Positions 22,691 to 34,928 of a stretch of DNA of 64,000 bases are shown here, one piece after another. A program made the translations under genes and the position numbers. The notes under the pieces were generated by a model. That model had not been told where the DNA came from. It ran no database searches and worked only from the letters and a program-made list of their open reading frames with translations. The DNA lies in contig NC_088780.1 of NCBI RefSeq assembly GCF_958450345.1, positions 2,044,501 through 2,108,500 of the forward strand, in the 5' to 3' direction. Within the stretch, counting starts at the first letter, position 1. Each line of letters begins with the position of its first letter. The DNA is from Calliphora vicina. Its lineage: Eukaryota; Arthropoda; Insecta; Diptera; Calliphoridae.

Positions 22691-24260
22691 ATCAAATGCC
22701 AAAAAAAATGTTTTGCCTTAAATATTCAGACAAACCGACAGACATATGTAGGTAGAAAACCCTGAATATATTGGGTCTTTTAAAATTACAAAAATTAGTA
22801 CAGATACCTAGAATCTAAAAGTCCAATTGTGTGTATTAAAGTTTATTTATTTATGTTTGTCTTTTTATATTTTAATTAATAATGTGCGTATGTTGCTCAG
22901 CTCAGCTCAGTGCAGTTATGTGTATTTGGTGTACATGGAAATAGTGCGATTATGTATGTATGTATGTAACTAGTATAAAATTAAGTATATAATTGTAAGT
23001 GACTGCCGTTCACACTGACAGCCAGTAGTTATAGTAATAGTAGCAGTAGTAAGAGTTTCTAACCATTCAAATAGTTAGTCGGAATATAAAAGGCAATTTA
23101 TTGTTATTAATGGTTCATGTACGTGGATTTTTACACAAAACGGACTTTTGGCAAACAGACAAAAAAAAACTGTACCACTCACTCACTCGCTCACTCCAGC
23201 ACCGACTGACAAACTGACCCACAGTCGCGACAGCGATAATGTTCGTTGACATAAGTTTGAAAGTAAACGAACAAAGACAAAAACCCCTAGAAGTATGTTT
23301 AATATTGTCTGCTGGCTTATAATAAGGATTTAGCGAAGATTTCATAGAGCTTCATAAAAATTCTATTAAAAATGACAATTTCTTGTGGAAATCTATGTGT
23401 GTACGTGATTGAGTGTTTTTTGTCGTTTTATTCATTTATACACTTTAGAATGTTCACAGTGTTTTAGTTACTTAAGTTCTAACGATATTTTTTGTCTGTT
23501 TTTTTTTTTATAAAAACACACAAAAACGGCAGCAATCCCATTACAACTGTTTGTGATCTACAGTCTGCATTAGGAAGCTACGTTTCCATTCATATGGTAA
23601 TATTACAAATGACTTTGTGAATATGATATAGAATTAATGTATAATGTATAATATTATTTTAAAACTAACAATTTTACACAGTTTTGTGTAAAAAGAAAGC
23701 AAACAATTTTAGAAAACCGCTAATGCGTTAGGAATTAATGTTTGTTTTGGGCGATATTCATGGGGTTTTACATGTAAAGCCCCATATGTTTTTGGACTTA
23801 TACACATACAGCTGGTTTACAGACATATACAAATGTGTTTTGTTTCTATGTAGGGATATACTACACATCTATGTACAGATATATTCATATATACTTACAA
23901 TTACGTGGTTATATAAGAGTGAAAATAAAACATCACAACTGAACAAAAGACATTTATTTAGACAAATAAAATACACAGAAATAAACAAAATAAAACACTT
24001 TGGGAATTGTTAACTTGTGTGCTAGTGGTACGTTTCTTTTCTCATTTTTTTAAGAATATGAAACGAAAAAAAAAACTTTTAAATTTAGTTGTTCTTAGGC
24101 ATTTTTATTCTATTAAATTAATTGAAGATTATCTGACAACCCTAATATTTTCAGCAAAAAAAAAATACACAGCCTCAAACCACAAGCTATGAAAACATTT
24201 AGAAATCTAACAGCAAAATGCTATTTATTTCAGATACATACAAATACATACATACGTATG
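22691..24260. other. Intergenic DNA, no gene recognised
   Basis: Contains CAGCTCAGCTCAG (22,898-22,910), a GTATGTAT run (22,955) and CACTCACTCGCTCACTC (23,176). Short ORFs show no domains and mutually overlap. Confidence 0.45.
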
Positions 24261-24262
24261 TA

Positions 24263-24713
24263 CATTAGAGTGCTCCAAGATTGTATTGCCGAAAAAATAC
24301 AGGCCGAACAACGCCCCAGCACCGCTAGAATTGTTCTATGGAACGTTCTGAAAAATATTAACTGGTGGCGAAACGACTCTGAAGTTTGGTGATACATTTA
24401 GACCCCTTTCACACTAGGCAATTTAGTTGCGCAATTCTCTAGCCCAACAACAAAACAGCATGCAAAAATTTATTTTCCTTAACCCGACATTACCTCTGGC
24501 ATCTACAAAAACAATAGACTTGCGCAACTGAATTGCCTAGTGTGAAAAGGGTCTTACAAGGGAAAAAAAGCTTATTTTTCAGTTTCTGCAAAAACTTTTC
24601 TATTAAATAATTATTTTTGCATTTTAATAGAGAATAATCTTAATGTCAACGCAATTATCCTTCTAACTAGATTCCAAAATTCGTAATATCATTTTTTTTG
24701 GACCACTCTAATG
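24263..24713. mobile_element. Mariner-type MITE carrying a nested Harbinger MITE
   Basis: Ends CATTAGAGTGCTCC and GGACCACTCTAATG, each flanked by TA (24261-24262, 24714-24715). It is interrupted at 24,401-24,553. The inner part (AGAATTGTTCTATG, ACTGGTGGCGAAACGACT, AAGTTTGGTGAT) is also found inverted in the element in the SLD5 intron at 59,524-59,774, so the two are one family. Confidence 0.85.
24401..24553. mobile_element. PIF/Harbinger MITE, 153 bp
   Basis: Inverted ends GACCCCTTTCACACTAGGCA and TGCCTAGTGTGAAAAGGGTC with arms of about 34 bp, flanked by TTA (24398-24400, 24554-24556). GACCCTTTCACAC ends with a TTA duplication are typical of Harbinger MITEs. Inserted inside the 24,263-24,713 MITE. 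Confidence 0.9.
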
Positions 24714-25964
24714 TACATCTGCTTTTGCTTTTTATTTTACACTTTTTTTGTTGTTTTTTCTGCATTAATGTATTTGTAACATAAAATGTTTTTAGCGGTT
24801 TTCATTTGAGTAAACATTTCTTGAAGCTTAATAGGCTCACATTTAGATAACGATTAAATCGTTACATTTTTCTTACATTTCTTTAGAAAAATAAAACAAC
24901 ATGCATACACTTAAGTATACATACATATGTATGTGTGTATGTAGATATTTATGTATGTAATTCATACATATATATATATAAAGAAATTTATGTAAATTGT
25001 CATTTAACACTAAACGATTTCTATCTTCTTCCTTAAAGCTGAAACGAGCAAAAAAAAAAGAAGACAACCACAGCCAACACATGTGTTTACAATTATCCGT
25101 GTTACACAAGAGGCAAGAAGTTGCTACAAAATAAAAAAAAAAACTAAAACCAAAATTTACTATCAAATACATACTTACATACATAGATGTATACAACACA
25201 ATACTAATACATGTATGTATCTATGTTTAACTACTATTGCAACTACTAGTTTGTTCCCATCCCTAAGTATATAAATATGTTTGCATGTATGTATGTGTTT
25301 TGGTGTTGGGAGTAGAAATGCTTGAAAAACTCTTACGAAAAGGAATTAAAATAAAGTTTTACCATCATTAGCAGGCAAAATGTGTTTTCTCATTATGGTC
25401 CCTAGCTTACCTTGAAAATACTTTTCTCCACAACTATAATCCAAATGGTGTAGAAGGTTTAAAAGCAAAACTTTCTTTTCCAACAAGAGAAGATGATCAA
25501 AAATAAAAAAACAGAAACCATTTCCTTTAAACGTTTGGCAGTTCCAAGTAATTAGAGGCAACACTACTTTCTATCTAAATCGCTCATATCTCCTTCAGTG
25601 TAAAAACAGCTTTATATACATACAAACATAGATATGACAGTAGGTAAGTGTTTATATGTTAGTGTCATATATTCGCAACTGACAGTGACTAACAAAACAG
25701 TATTTGATTACTATTACAATTGCATCTTAGCTGCGAAACGACTGGAGTCTCGGTTAAAGATTTTAAGCTCAGCTATATATAAATATATATGACATTTTAC
25801 AACATTTATTTTCAATCCTATATCGCATCATTACTCTAATAGTTATGGGATTCAACTCCCCAAAATAACTTACAGGCATTAATGATGCATCATTTTTTGC
25901 TATTAGAATTCACGAAAATCAGTCCATTAATAGATGAGATATGATCAAATAGTTTCACATCTTT
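24714..25964. other. Intergenic DNA, microsatellite-rich
   Basis: ATGT/ATAC tetranucleotide repeats at 24,920-24,985 and 25,160-25,300 generate spurious ORFs on both strands. No gene recognised. Confidence 0.45.
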
Positions 25965-26170
25965 AACACAAAAATAAGTATATGAGAAAAACTATGGTTG
26001 AACATGTTTACCATAACAATTTCAACATTTTTAAAAAATGTTAAACAATATTATGGTCACTGTAACTATTTATATGATTGTGGTAACCATAATATGTTAA
26101 GTTTACCATCCAACTGATTGTAGCAATCATATATGTGATTGTAGTACAATAACACTGTACAACACCAAAA
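25965..26170. repeat. CATAATATG-type repeat
   Basis: Closely parallels 7,100-7,250: ATGTTTACC, CAATTTCAACATTTT, CAATATTATGGTCACTGTAACT, ATATGATTGTGGTAACCATA, TGATTGTAGCAATCATAT appear in the same order. This looks like an uninterrupted copy of that repeat. Confidence 0.65.
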
Positions 26171-26690
26171 AAAAAAATTACGAGGTCCGACCAATAAATT
26201 TTGATAGAGGAAAAAAAAAACACTTGTATCGGCGTTTTGAAAGTTTACATCTGAATTTCATTTGAGGGGGGGGTTAAAGTTTCCCAACTCTGCCACATTC
26301 TTATTCTTAATCGGCATAAGAAACCATGTGATCCTTACATATTAGGTATAAAATGTGTTCAGCAAATTTATGTAAAATGTTACGGAGAACATTTTAGTAG
26401 AATATGTTAACCCTCTAAATCCTCAAGGCATGGGTCTTTTTTGTCCTTATTTTAAAAAAGTGCAAACGACACCATTAAAACTTTGATTTAAGGGGTTAAA
26501 ATGTTCCGCAAAAATATTATCAGTGAAATTTTACTATAAGTCCCTGAATACACCAAAACGGAAAATTCAACAGTCAGAAATAAAACACAAAAAAAAGAGA
26601 GCTTAGGGTTAATTTCGCATTTATTAAGAATTTCATTTTAAAGTACCCCAACAATTTAGCATGAAAAAAAAATAGTTCAAATTTAACTAA
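26171..26690. other. AT-rich spacer, no gene seen
   Basis: Poly-A and poly-G runs and no recognisable element ends before the family A repeat at 26,691. Confidence 0.4.
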
Positions 26691-27380
26691 AAACAAGTAA
26701 AAAAGTATGGTCGGTCAAGCCCGACCATATAATACCCTACACTAAGTAAAAGAGCAAAAACATTTTTCTTTTAAAATTTCAATAATTTATATTTTTGAGT
26801 GATTTTCTGAAGTGGGCCTTATATGGGGGCTATGACCAATTATGGACCGATCACCATGAAATTAGGTCGTGTGATTTGTGTCTATATGAAAGTTTACTAT
26901 GTTGAATTTTGTGAGTATACCAACATTTTTAAGTGATTTATGCACGTTAAAGTGATTTTCAGAAGCGGGTCTATATGGGAGCTATAACTAATTATGGACC
27001 GATTATAACAAAATTTGGTGACATGAATTTTGTATATACAAAACTTATTTGGAGCGCAATTTGTGGAGATACATTTATAAATTAAACATTTATGACCGAT
27101 AAAGTCCAATTTCGGAACGACATTTGTATAGGGGCTAGTTGAAATAATGGACCGATTTCAGCCAGTTTCAATAAGCTTCGTCCTTGGGTCGAAAAAATAA
27201 TATGTACCAAATTTGATCGAAATATCTTTAAAATTGCGACCTGTACTCTGCGCACAAGGTTTACATGTACAGCCAGCCAGCCAGCTGACCAGACGGACGG
27301 ACGGACATCGTTTAATCGCTCAGAAAGTGATTCTAAGTCGATCGGTATACTTTAAGGTGGGTGTCAGACTAATATTTTTA
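26691..27380. repeat. DINE-1-like element, family A, truncated
   Basis: Starts AACAAGTAAAAAAGTATGG, has a hairpin GGTCGGTC/GACCGGGC-like stem, then ATAATACCCTACACT. Internal phrases (GGGGCTATGACCAATTATGG, GTGATTTTCAGAAGCGGG, CCTGTACTCTGCGCACAAGG, GACGGACGGACGGACATCG) match the copies at 33.9-34.6 and 39.0-40.4 kb. It stops near AGACTAATATTTTT without the terminal GTGTAGGGTATAAAA; a Harbinger MITE follows directly. Confidence 0.75.
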
Positions 27381-27487
27381 GGGCCATTATTACAACTTGC
27401 CTTTATAGTTAAAGGTAACTTTAAGCAATAGAAAAAGGTACCCTTAAAGTTAACTGAAACTATAACAGCAAGTTGTAATAATGGCCC
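27381..27487. mobile_element. PIF/Harbinger MITE, 107 bp
   Basis: Near-perfect foldback: GGGCCATTATTACAACTTGC at the left, GCAAGTTGTAATAATGGCCC at the right, flanked by TTA (27378-27380, 27488-27490). Inner arms include TTATAGTTAAAGGTAACTTTAA and its mirror. Too short to encode anything. Confidence 0.9.
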
Positions 27488-27490
27488 TTA

Positions 27491-29640
27491 ATATGATTAC
27501 ATTACAAAGTATTAAGTAGTAGTATTTGGGACATGCTGATAGTTTTGCGATCCACTATAAGTGCTTCGGTAAACGTCAACAAGAAAATCAGATATGGTGC
27601 GTGTGGCAAGTATCAAGAGCAGTTTGATTGTTGAAAAACTTTCAAATGAATTTCCTTAAATGAAAAGTTAATGGTGTATCGCAAAAACTAACATACAACA
27701 AATACATTTAACTTTACATAACACACAAAAAGTTACAACAACAGTAACAGGTACATAAATATATAAATATAAACATATATAATATTCATATGTATATGCA
27801 TGTGTCTAATATACAGGTGTTGGCCTTAAATTATACCAACTACTTTGACAAACTTGATTTTTAAACAACTACATTGTAGGTATTAATAAATTGTTCAACC
27901 AATAGAAGCAAAGTAATACAATAGATAAAGATTAGATCCTGGATTTAGCGGTCTCCTGTATATTGGTTTAAATCAATGACTGCATATACTGAAAGTTAGC
28001 AAAATCTCTCTATAAATAGATTATATATGGTAGAATTTATCTACATATCTTATATTTATATTTCACAATGGTTTGAAAATGTTGTTATTTCCTTTCAAGC
28101 TATGTTATGTATTGTGAATGCTATGTTTATTGTGTTATCGTAACTCACCAGCAGTGACCTGCGCCGAAAGCCTAAGAGTCGGTTAAGCCGATCCTCCGAG
28201 TCGTAAAACATTATGACAATATGACACGATAAGAGAGCTTGTGAATTGACCAAATATATACTATATCAAATGAAAGGTATTTCAAAGGTATCCACGAATA
28301 TTTTTTTTTTTATTTTAATTTAGTAAAGTATAGCTTTCGGAACTGTTTTAATTATGTTTCATTAGATAACATATGTTTCGGTCCATATTGCAGTATAAAA
28401 AAAGTCTCTAATAATTATGAAGTAATAATCTCATCATGACGAATATTTCTCTACTTCTCCTCTTATTATAGTATTCTTCATGTACTACAAAAGACTTTAG
28501 GCGTGTAATTAAATGTAATTAAAAATCCTTTTTAACAACACAAAAGAAGGGATGATGAAAAGAAGAAAAAACTCAGTTATACAAAGTGGAAGCTAATAGA
28601 GAACATTGAAGAGAATTTACTAATTGTGTGTAATTATGGCCAATATCTTGTTCATTTGTTTTTAAGTGATTTTCCCTTTCACTACATTTCTTTTAGACAA
28701 TTTTCAAATTTATTTCACTTCATGTTCTCCAGTGTCCTTTTTTATTATGTATCTTTTTTAATATCTATTTCTGTTTTTCTTTTGTTGTTCGTATATTTGA
28801 ATTTGTGCCGGTTTAAAATTCTTCCAAAGGATGCAAAAAAGAAAAGTGAAAACTTTAACAATTAAAAAAATTAATGCTTTCTATTACTTTATGAAAGGAC
28901 TGAAAATTTCGGATATAATAGAAGGACTTAGAGCAAAAACTAGTTAAACCACAAACATATTAAAATATTTCAAAATTGACTTTAAAATTTCTAAATATGT
29001 ATATGAATTTTATATATGTATTAGCATCTTATGAAAATACTATTTAATCAAGAAACAATTTTGTAAAACGAACATATAAAATCAGTTTTTGAATCCGTGT
29101 TTTCTGCACTAAGCCCTTCAATTGTTAATTTTTGTACTAAATTTAAAAAATACCAATTAATTTAATACGCCAAATAGTGCTTAAACTTAATAAATTTCAT
29201 TATTTTCGATTTTTTTTAGTTAAATTTAATTTCTTGCATACAGACAATATTCTATGCCTCCATTAAAGTTTATAAATAGAGAGAGAGAGAGAAGAAATTA
29301 TATTGTGAAATTTGTGTTTTCCTTTCTTTTTACAATGAAATTGAAATTAATTCAATCTCTAATGAGTTTTTATTATTGCTTTTCCTTAAACTTGTTTTGC
29401 TGTACTTGAGTTCGTAAGTTTAATTGTTGTTGTTGTTGCTGTTGTTTTTGTTTTAGTTGCAACTTGCAATTGTAGTTTTAGTTTTAGTTGCAGCAGTCGT
29501 TATAATAATGCCATGGAAATGTTGTTTCAACAATGCAATACAATTACAATCTTCATACTTACTACACATTCTTGCATTTTGTTTCATTTTCATATTTAGT
29601 AGTTAGACATTGCAGACACAACAACTCGACACCGGCCATG
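27491..29640. other. Intergenic DNA, no gene recognised
   Basis: AT-rich, with GAGAGAGAGAG at 29,280-29,290 and a TTGTTGTTG run at 29,425. The ORF at 28,626-28,865 is T-rich and hydrophobic with no start context or splice signals to support it. Confidence 0.45.
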
Positions 29641-29642
29641 TA

Positions 29643-31034
29643 CATTAGAGTGACTATTCTAAATATGAAAATTGATAAATACATATGTTCTAATTTCATT
29701 CGCAAATATTTTCCCATTTTTAAGAGCTGTACATGATGAGAATTTTCTGTCGTTTTTTCTTAATTGTTATTGCGCCCAAATATTTCGATGGTACCCAAAG
29801 TGGCGATTAATTCATAAAAGCCGTAGTTTAAAAATATTATATTTTTAAGCAACATAAAAATCTTAAAAAATACCTTAATTCACAATTTATGCTGTAACTT
29901 TGGAATGGAAAGCGATAAATTAATAAATAAAATTGGAAATTAAAGCAATTAAAAAATTCGAATTATAAATTTATTGTATGTATTTACTAGGGTGATCGGC
30001 CCGGTTTTTAATAACCGGTTTTTTAGGTTAAGTCGGTTTCGGTTTTTTTTGAAAAGTTCACATTTCGAATATCGAAGAAACCTGGTTTTTCTCCTCGAAT
30101 AGCCGGTTTTTTCTAAAAGTGTGTTTTAATGAGTTATAGTGTATTAAAAACTTTAAAAATATTAAAAATCCAAAAAACTTGTTTAAAAAAAAATAATCCA
30201 ACTATTTTAGAAGACTTTTTGTATTTAGGAAAATGTCACAAGCGATCTGGAAAGCTTGAAAACTTACTGAATGCTTTGTTAACTACATATACGTCCTACA
30301 AGTACACTGAGTGAAAGATCATTTTCAATGTTTAGCTTTATAAAACCAAAAAAAAAATCCATATACTCCAAAGCATTTAAACTGTGTATTATTCCTAAGA
30401 GATTAGTTTAACCTTCATAAGGGTCAAATTTAACTCAAATAGAAAATATATGTTTTTTTTGAGTTTGAAATTAAATAAAATTCATAAAATATCAACCACT
30501 CACTTTTAGAAAAAATTCAATTTTAATTTCAAAATGGGTCAAATTGTACTCGAAGACCTTGTGAACGTTAAAAGAAGTAATCAAAAAAAGGCTTATTTTT
30601 TTATTATTAAAATACATGTACATATATTCTTTATCATAATTATATGATATCTTTTTTGTTCTGTTATGTTTTTTAATAACTATTATTTTAATAAATAAAA
30701 CTTTTATTCTTCTTATTTTTAGGCGTTTTAATATTTTGCAAAAAACCGGTTAACCGGTTATTATTAAAAATTATTATGCAATTTTTCAAAGAAACCGAAA
30801 ACCGTTTTCTAAAAAATGTCGAAGAATGGATCGATCGATCGAGTCAGGTCTCTTTACAGGCCTTCAACGGAAGACCTTTAATCAGACATCTAACTTAAGC
30901 GAGTATGCATGCAAAGCCATGTAAATTTTAAATGATTTTGCAATGCGGCTGTGTATCCTTTTATCTACAAGATAAGACCTTTAGGAAGGCCTCTTTACTG
31001 CATCTTTTTCCCGCTGAGAAGGGTCGCCCTAATG
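29643..31034. mobile_element. Possible mariner-type element enclosing a hAT remnant
   Basis: CATTAGAGTGAC at 29,643 (preceded by TA) and GTCGCCCTAATG ending at 31,034 (followed by TA) could be the two ends of one 1392-bp element. Only about 12 terminal bases pair, so they may instead belong to different copies. Inside lie hAT transposase debris (29.99-30.8 kb) and an arm of the GGCCTTTAGGA foldback repeat (30.97-31.02 kb). Confidence 0.4.
30120..30420 (+). pseudogene. hAT transposase dimerisation-domain remnant
   Basis: With one frameshift, the sequence around 30,275-30,345 reads STLSERSFSMFSFIKPK, the hallmark SERxFS core of the hAT C-terminal dimerisation domain. It is followed by an A-run and a decayed HSKAFKLCII-type tail. 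Upstream residues (ILEDFLYLG, LENLLNALLTTYTS) fit the preceding helix. The surrounding CCGGTTTTT/AACCGGTT motifs at 29,998-30,110 and 30,746-30,810 are probably its subterminal repeats. Inactive, not a host gene. Confidence 0.65.
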
Positions 31035-32442
31035 TACATGTGTTGGTGAAGATATTGTGAAACCAATGGTGAACATCTCATTTGCAACACTTGACGCTTA
31101 AAAAAAGTTTCTCTATAATTATTATTATTATTCCTGTTGCTGTTGTTTTAACGTTCAACTCACTCAATATGACAGAGGCAGTATGCGTGTGTGTGTGTGT
31201 GTGTATGTAAGAGTATATTTGGTAGGATTTCTAAAAATGTTGTTATTATTTTTGATTGTAACAATCATTGTGCTGCACTGTGCAACATTCATACAATAAT
31301 ATGTTTCTATTTTGTTGTTGTTGTTGTTGTTTAGTGTTTGTATCAAGTGCAGTACTTGAGCTCATACTCACTTGTACAATACGCGTTCAACACAAATACA
31401 CAGTCTAACAAACAAAAATCTAATTTAAATTTCTTAACAGCATTTGCCAAGTTTTCTGCTGTTATTGTCTTGTTTTGTATTTTTGTTTTTTATTTTTGTT
31501 TTTTATTTTGTTTAGCTTTTTTCCTTTTGTCTGCTGTAGAAGGACTTTGGCAAGTTGTATGTGTAAATGTAAGTATGTATGTATATATTTCTGTTTCCTA
31601 AGGATCTTTAAGTTTCTTTCTATTTCGTTTACTGCCTCTAATGCCTTTCTTTGTCTCTATCCTCGCACTACACTTGCAATTAGTTTTTCTTTAATAAATT
31701 TAAATGTCCATCACTAGCATGAAATATAAACAGTTCTTTTATTAAATATAAATTAATTTCTTGACACTCTTTGCTGCATCACCATAAATCAAATGAGCCA
31801 CTATTTTTATTTCATTCTCATTTTTTTACGCTTTTTTCAATTTAGTTTGGGGTTTTCACAAAAAAACAAAAAACGCTTAAATTTATAATACCCTTAAGAC
31901 TTTAGCACAAACATTCATTCAATTTTCACACACTAATGCAGAGAAGTGTACCGGCTCACATGTAGATATGTATGTATTTGTACGAGTATGAGTGTGTTCT
32001 ATTAAAAATAACCACAAACTGTCTAATAAACTTTTGTTATGCTTTGTTGAATTGTAATATTGGTCTGTTTAAGACCTCGTCTGCTGGCCATATTCGTACA
32101 TTAACACACATGCATGCATGCATGCTTACACACTTAGAACCCTTTTATTTTTGTCCTGACAGTTATAGAAATTCATGGCACATCATATCACTTAAAGCTT
32201 TTCTCTTTCTCTCGCAAATACCCACACGCTTGACCACACTTCAATATTGTTTACTAACAACAACAACAACAACACCAACAAGAGAAGAAAAAAATTAAAA
32301 AGGGAAGCTATATTCGGCTATGCCGAATCTTATTCACCCTTGATCAAAACTGCTTATGTAAAAAATAGCATGGTTTTATAATGATCAGTAGGGAGCGGAT
32401 TTTTTCTTGAATGTCCAAATACCATGTAGGCTAATTATCTTT
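31035..32442. other. Intergenic DNA with a family B fragment
   Basis: GT repeat at 31,183-31,206, TTG and AAC trinucleotide runs, then a short DINE-1-like family B start at about 32,299-32,345 (GCTATATTCGGCTATGCCG). No gene. Confidence 0.5.
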
Positions 32443-32908
32443 GGCGCCATGAAATAAGGCCATAGGTAATAAGGCCTTATGGGTATATTGCTCAACGATT
32501 TGGGAAATAAGACCATATGGCCTTATTTAACATGGAAGAAGTGCAATAAAGCCATTATGGCATTATTGCACCATACACATTTTTTTTGTTTTCTTAAACG
32601 ATTTATTTTATTTGACAAAACAGGAAAGGTCAATAAACAAATGGGAATGTTTTAAAGTTTTAAAAAAAAAAAAAAATAAACTTTCACTACAAATACTTTT
32701 TAATCATTTATTTAAAACAAATGCTTTGTTTAGCGAAGCCGCCTGCCGCGTTCCATGGAGGAGAAATTCCCTTATATTATAACAAGCTATTTTACACTGA
32801 TATGTCTTTATTTCCACTTTTACCAATAATTGAATATGACTTTATTTCACTCCCTCGGTGGTAATAAAGTCATATGGTCTCATTTATATGACCTTATTTC
32901 ACGGCGCC
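32443..32908. mobile_element. 466-bp MITE with perfect 8-bp duplication, unassigned
   Basis: Ends GGCGCCATGAAATAAGGCC and (complement) GGCGCCGTGAAATAAGGTC, flanked on both sides by TTATCTTT (32435-32442, 32909-32916). Internally, ATAAGGCCATA/ATAAGACCATA-like phrases recur many times in both orientations, near each end and in the centre. An 8-bp duplication is used by hAT, P and Merlin elements. The GGCGCC terminus does not match ends I know for these. No ORF remnant. Confidence 0.85.
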
Positions 32909-33230
32909 TTATCTTTACACAAACCACATATTTTTCTGTAAAATGGCATCGATTTGTTAGGTCATATTTTGGCAAATTTAATTATATTTTACTTCAAAAT
33001 GCATATTATCCCAATTTTTAATACAAATATTTTGTTTGTCGTCAATGGGCAATGTATTGTCTCGACAAAAAGTTTTTTTGTCGAATTTGTTAAAGATATA
33101 CTTAGCATCAAATGTTGTCGACTTCTTTCGACTTCAACAAAATGACTGTAAATGTTCTTCATTTCTTTATCAATAATTGAAAATATCAAAAAAGTTTAGA
33201 GTTTTATTTAAAGTCTCTACCAAAATATAA

Positions 33231-33618
33231 CAAGTAGTCCAACTCTTTGACAGCAGTACCTAACTCTAAACATGTGTTAGTAACAAAAATTTATATGTGT
33301 TTGTGACTTTTCAATTTTCACCAGACCAAGAGAGTTCTATAAAATTGTGTTAAGTTTCAATTTGTTTGATTTTCAATACCAAAAATTTAAACTCTGTTCT
33401 ATAATTGAAATTCTAACATAAATAAAATTGAGTGTCAAAAATTAAAGTGTAATAACGTGTAAAAGTGTAATAACGTGGTTCTGCCTTTATTTAGACGGAA
33501 AATAGTAGTTAAAATTTCAAGTATTTTGATGTGTTTAATTCTCTCAGAAGAGTGTTGAATTCACACGCTACACGTATATGTGAGAGTAATTTTAAAAAAT
33601 TGAGAGTTGGACTACTTG
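33231..33618. mobile_element. Foldback MITE with CAAGTAGTCCAACTCT ends
   Basis: CAAGTAGTCCAACTCT at 33,231 is mirrored by AGAGTTGGACTACTTG ending at 33,618. Target duplication is not clear: the flanks are ATATAA and GTATAC. The centre has GTGTAATAACGTG repeated twice in tandem near 33,450. Confidence 0.65.
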
Positions 33619-33635
33619 GTATACTTTGGTCTCTA

Positions 33636-33830
33636 CCATAGAGAATAGACATAGAGCGAAAACTCTCCTGTCAAAGACCTAACTCAGTTGTCAAAAACTT
33701 AAGTGGTGAGAATATATTAATAGAAAAAACTGTGTGAAAAAAAACAACACTCGTATGTGTGATTATTTTGAGTAATTTTTTTGTTTGAGTTTTTTTCTAG
33801 TTTCCGCTTTATGTTCTCTATCTGGTATCT
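33636..33830. mobile_element. Small foldback element with ATAGAGAA ends
   Basis: ATAGAGAATAGACATAGAGCG at the left is approximately mirrored by GCTTTATGTTCTCTAT near 33,808-33,823. A related element with CATAGAGACGAGAC arms lies in the nAChR intron at about 50,540-50,720. Ends not exactly fixed. Confidence 0.5.
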
Positions 33831-33864
33831 ACAATTAATTAATTGTATCAAAAATAATATTTTT

Positions 33865-34630
33865 TATACCCTACACCACCATAGTGGGGAGGGTATTATG
33901 CGTTTGTGCAGATGTTTGTAACGCCCAAAAATATTAGTCTAACACCCACCTTAAAGTATACCGATCGACTTAGAATCACTTTCTGAGTCGATTAAACGAT
34001 GTCCGTCCGTCCGTCCGTCCGTCCGTCTGGTTGGCTGGCTGGCTGGCTGTCCATGTAAACCTTGTGCGCAGAGTACAGGTCGCAATTTTGAAGATATTTC
34101 GATCAAATTTGGTACATATTACTTTTTCGGCCCAAGGACCAAGCCTATTGAAACTGGCTGAAATCGGTCCATTATTTCACCTAGCCCCCATACAAAGTCC
34201 CCTCGAAATTGGACTTTATCGGTCATAAATGTTTAATTTATCTATGTATCTACACAAATTTCGCTCCAAATAAGTTTTATATATACAAAACTCATGTCAC
34301 CAAATTGTGTTACGATCGGTCCATAATTAGTCATAGCTCCCATATAGACCCGCTTCCGAAAATCACTTTAACGTGCATAAATCGCTTAAAAATGTTGGTA
34401 TACACACAAAATTCAACATAGTTAAATTTAATATAGACATAAATCACACGACCTAATTTCAAGGTGATCGATCCATAATTGGTCATAGCTCCCATATAAG
34501 GCCCACTTCCGAAAATCACTCATGAATATAAATTATTGATATTTTAAAAGAAAAATATTTTTACTCATTTACTTGGTGTAGGGTATTATATGGTCGGGCT
34601 TGACCGACCATACTTTCTTACTTGTTTAAT
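33865..34630. repeat. DINE-1-like element, family A, near full length
   Basis: Inverted relative to the 26.7-kb copy: starts TTATACCCTACACCACC with an AGGGTATT block, then GTTTGTAACGCCC, ACCGATCGACTTAGAATC, GTCCGTCCGTCC, and ends GTCGGGCTTGACCGACC hairpin, CATACTTTCTTACTTGTTT. The same order of motifs, including the ACCCT/AGGGT pair, GTTTGTAACGC and GTCCGTC, is found in Drosophila DINE-1/INE-1. About 760 bp; used here as the reference copy. Confidence 0.78.
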
Positions 34631-34928
34631 TTTAATTTCGATATATAAGAGATTATTTTAGTGAAATATTTTGTAACTTCAAATGCACAGTTGCCGTTCT
34701 TCACAGTCATTTATGATTTTAAAAGGCAAATCGCATGATTGAGCGTTCCTAATTTCCCGCGAAATATTAAAAAAGTCGGTTCAATCCCGGGAATTTTTTA
34801 GTACTAAATAAATATTTTTCAAAATTTGTCGAAACAAAAACAAAACATTAATAAAAAAATTACGACATACAACGATACAACGCTACAACACCAATTGTGA
34901 ATTGGGAAAATAATTTTGAAAAAATAAA

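Noticed and set aside
28626..28865. Plus-strand hydrophobic ORF of 79 codons
   Set aside because: T-rich sequence with no supporting gene signals; likely chance.
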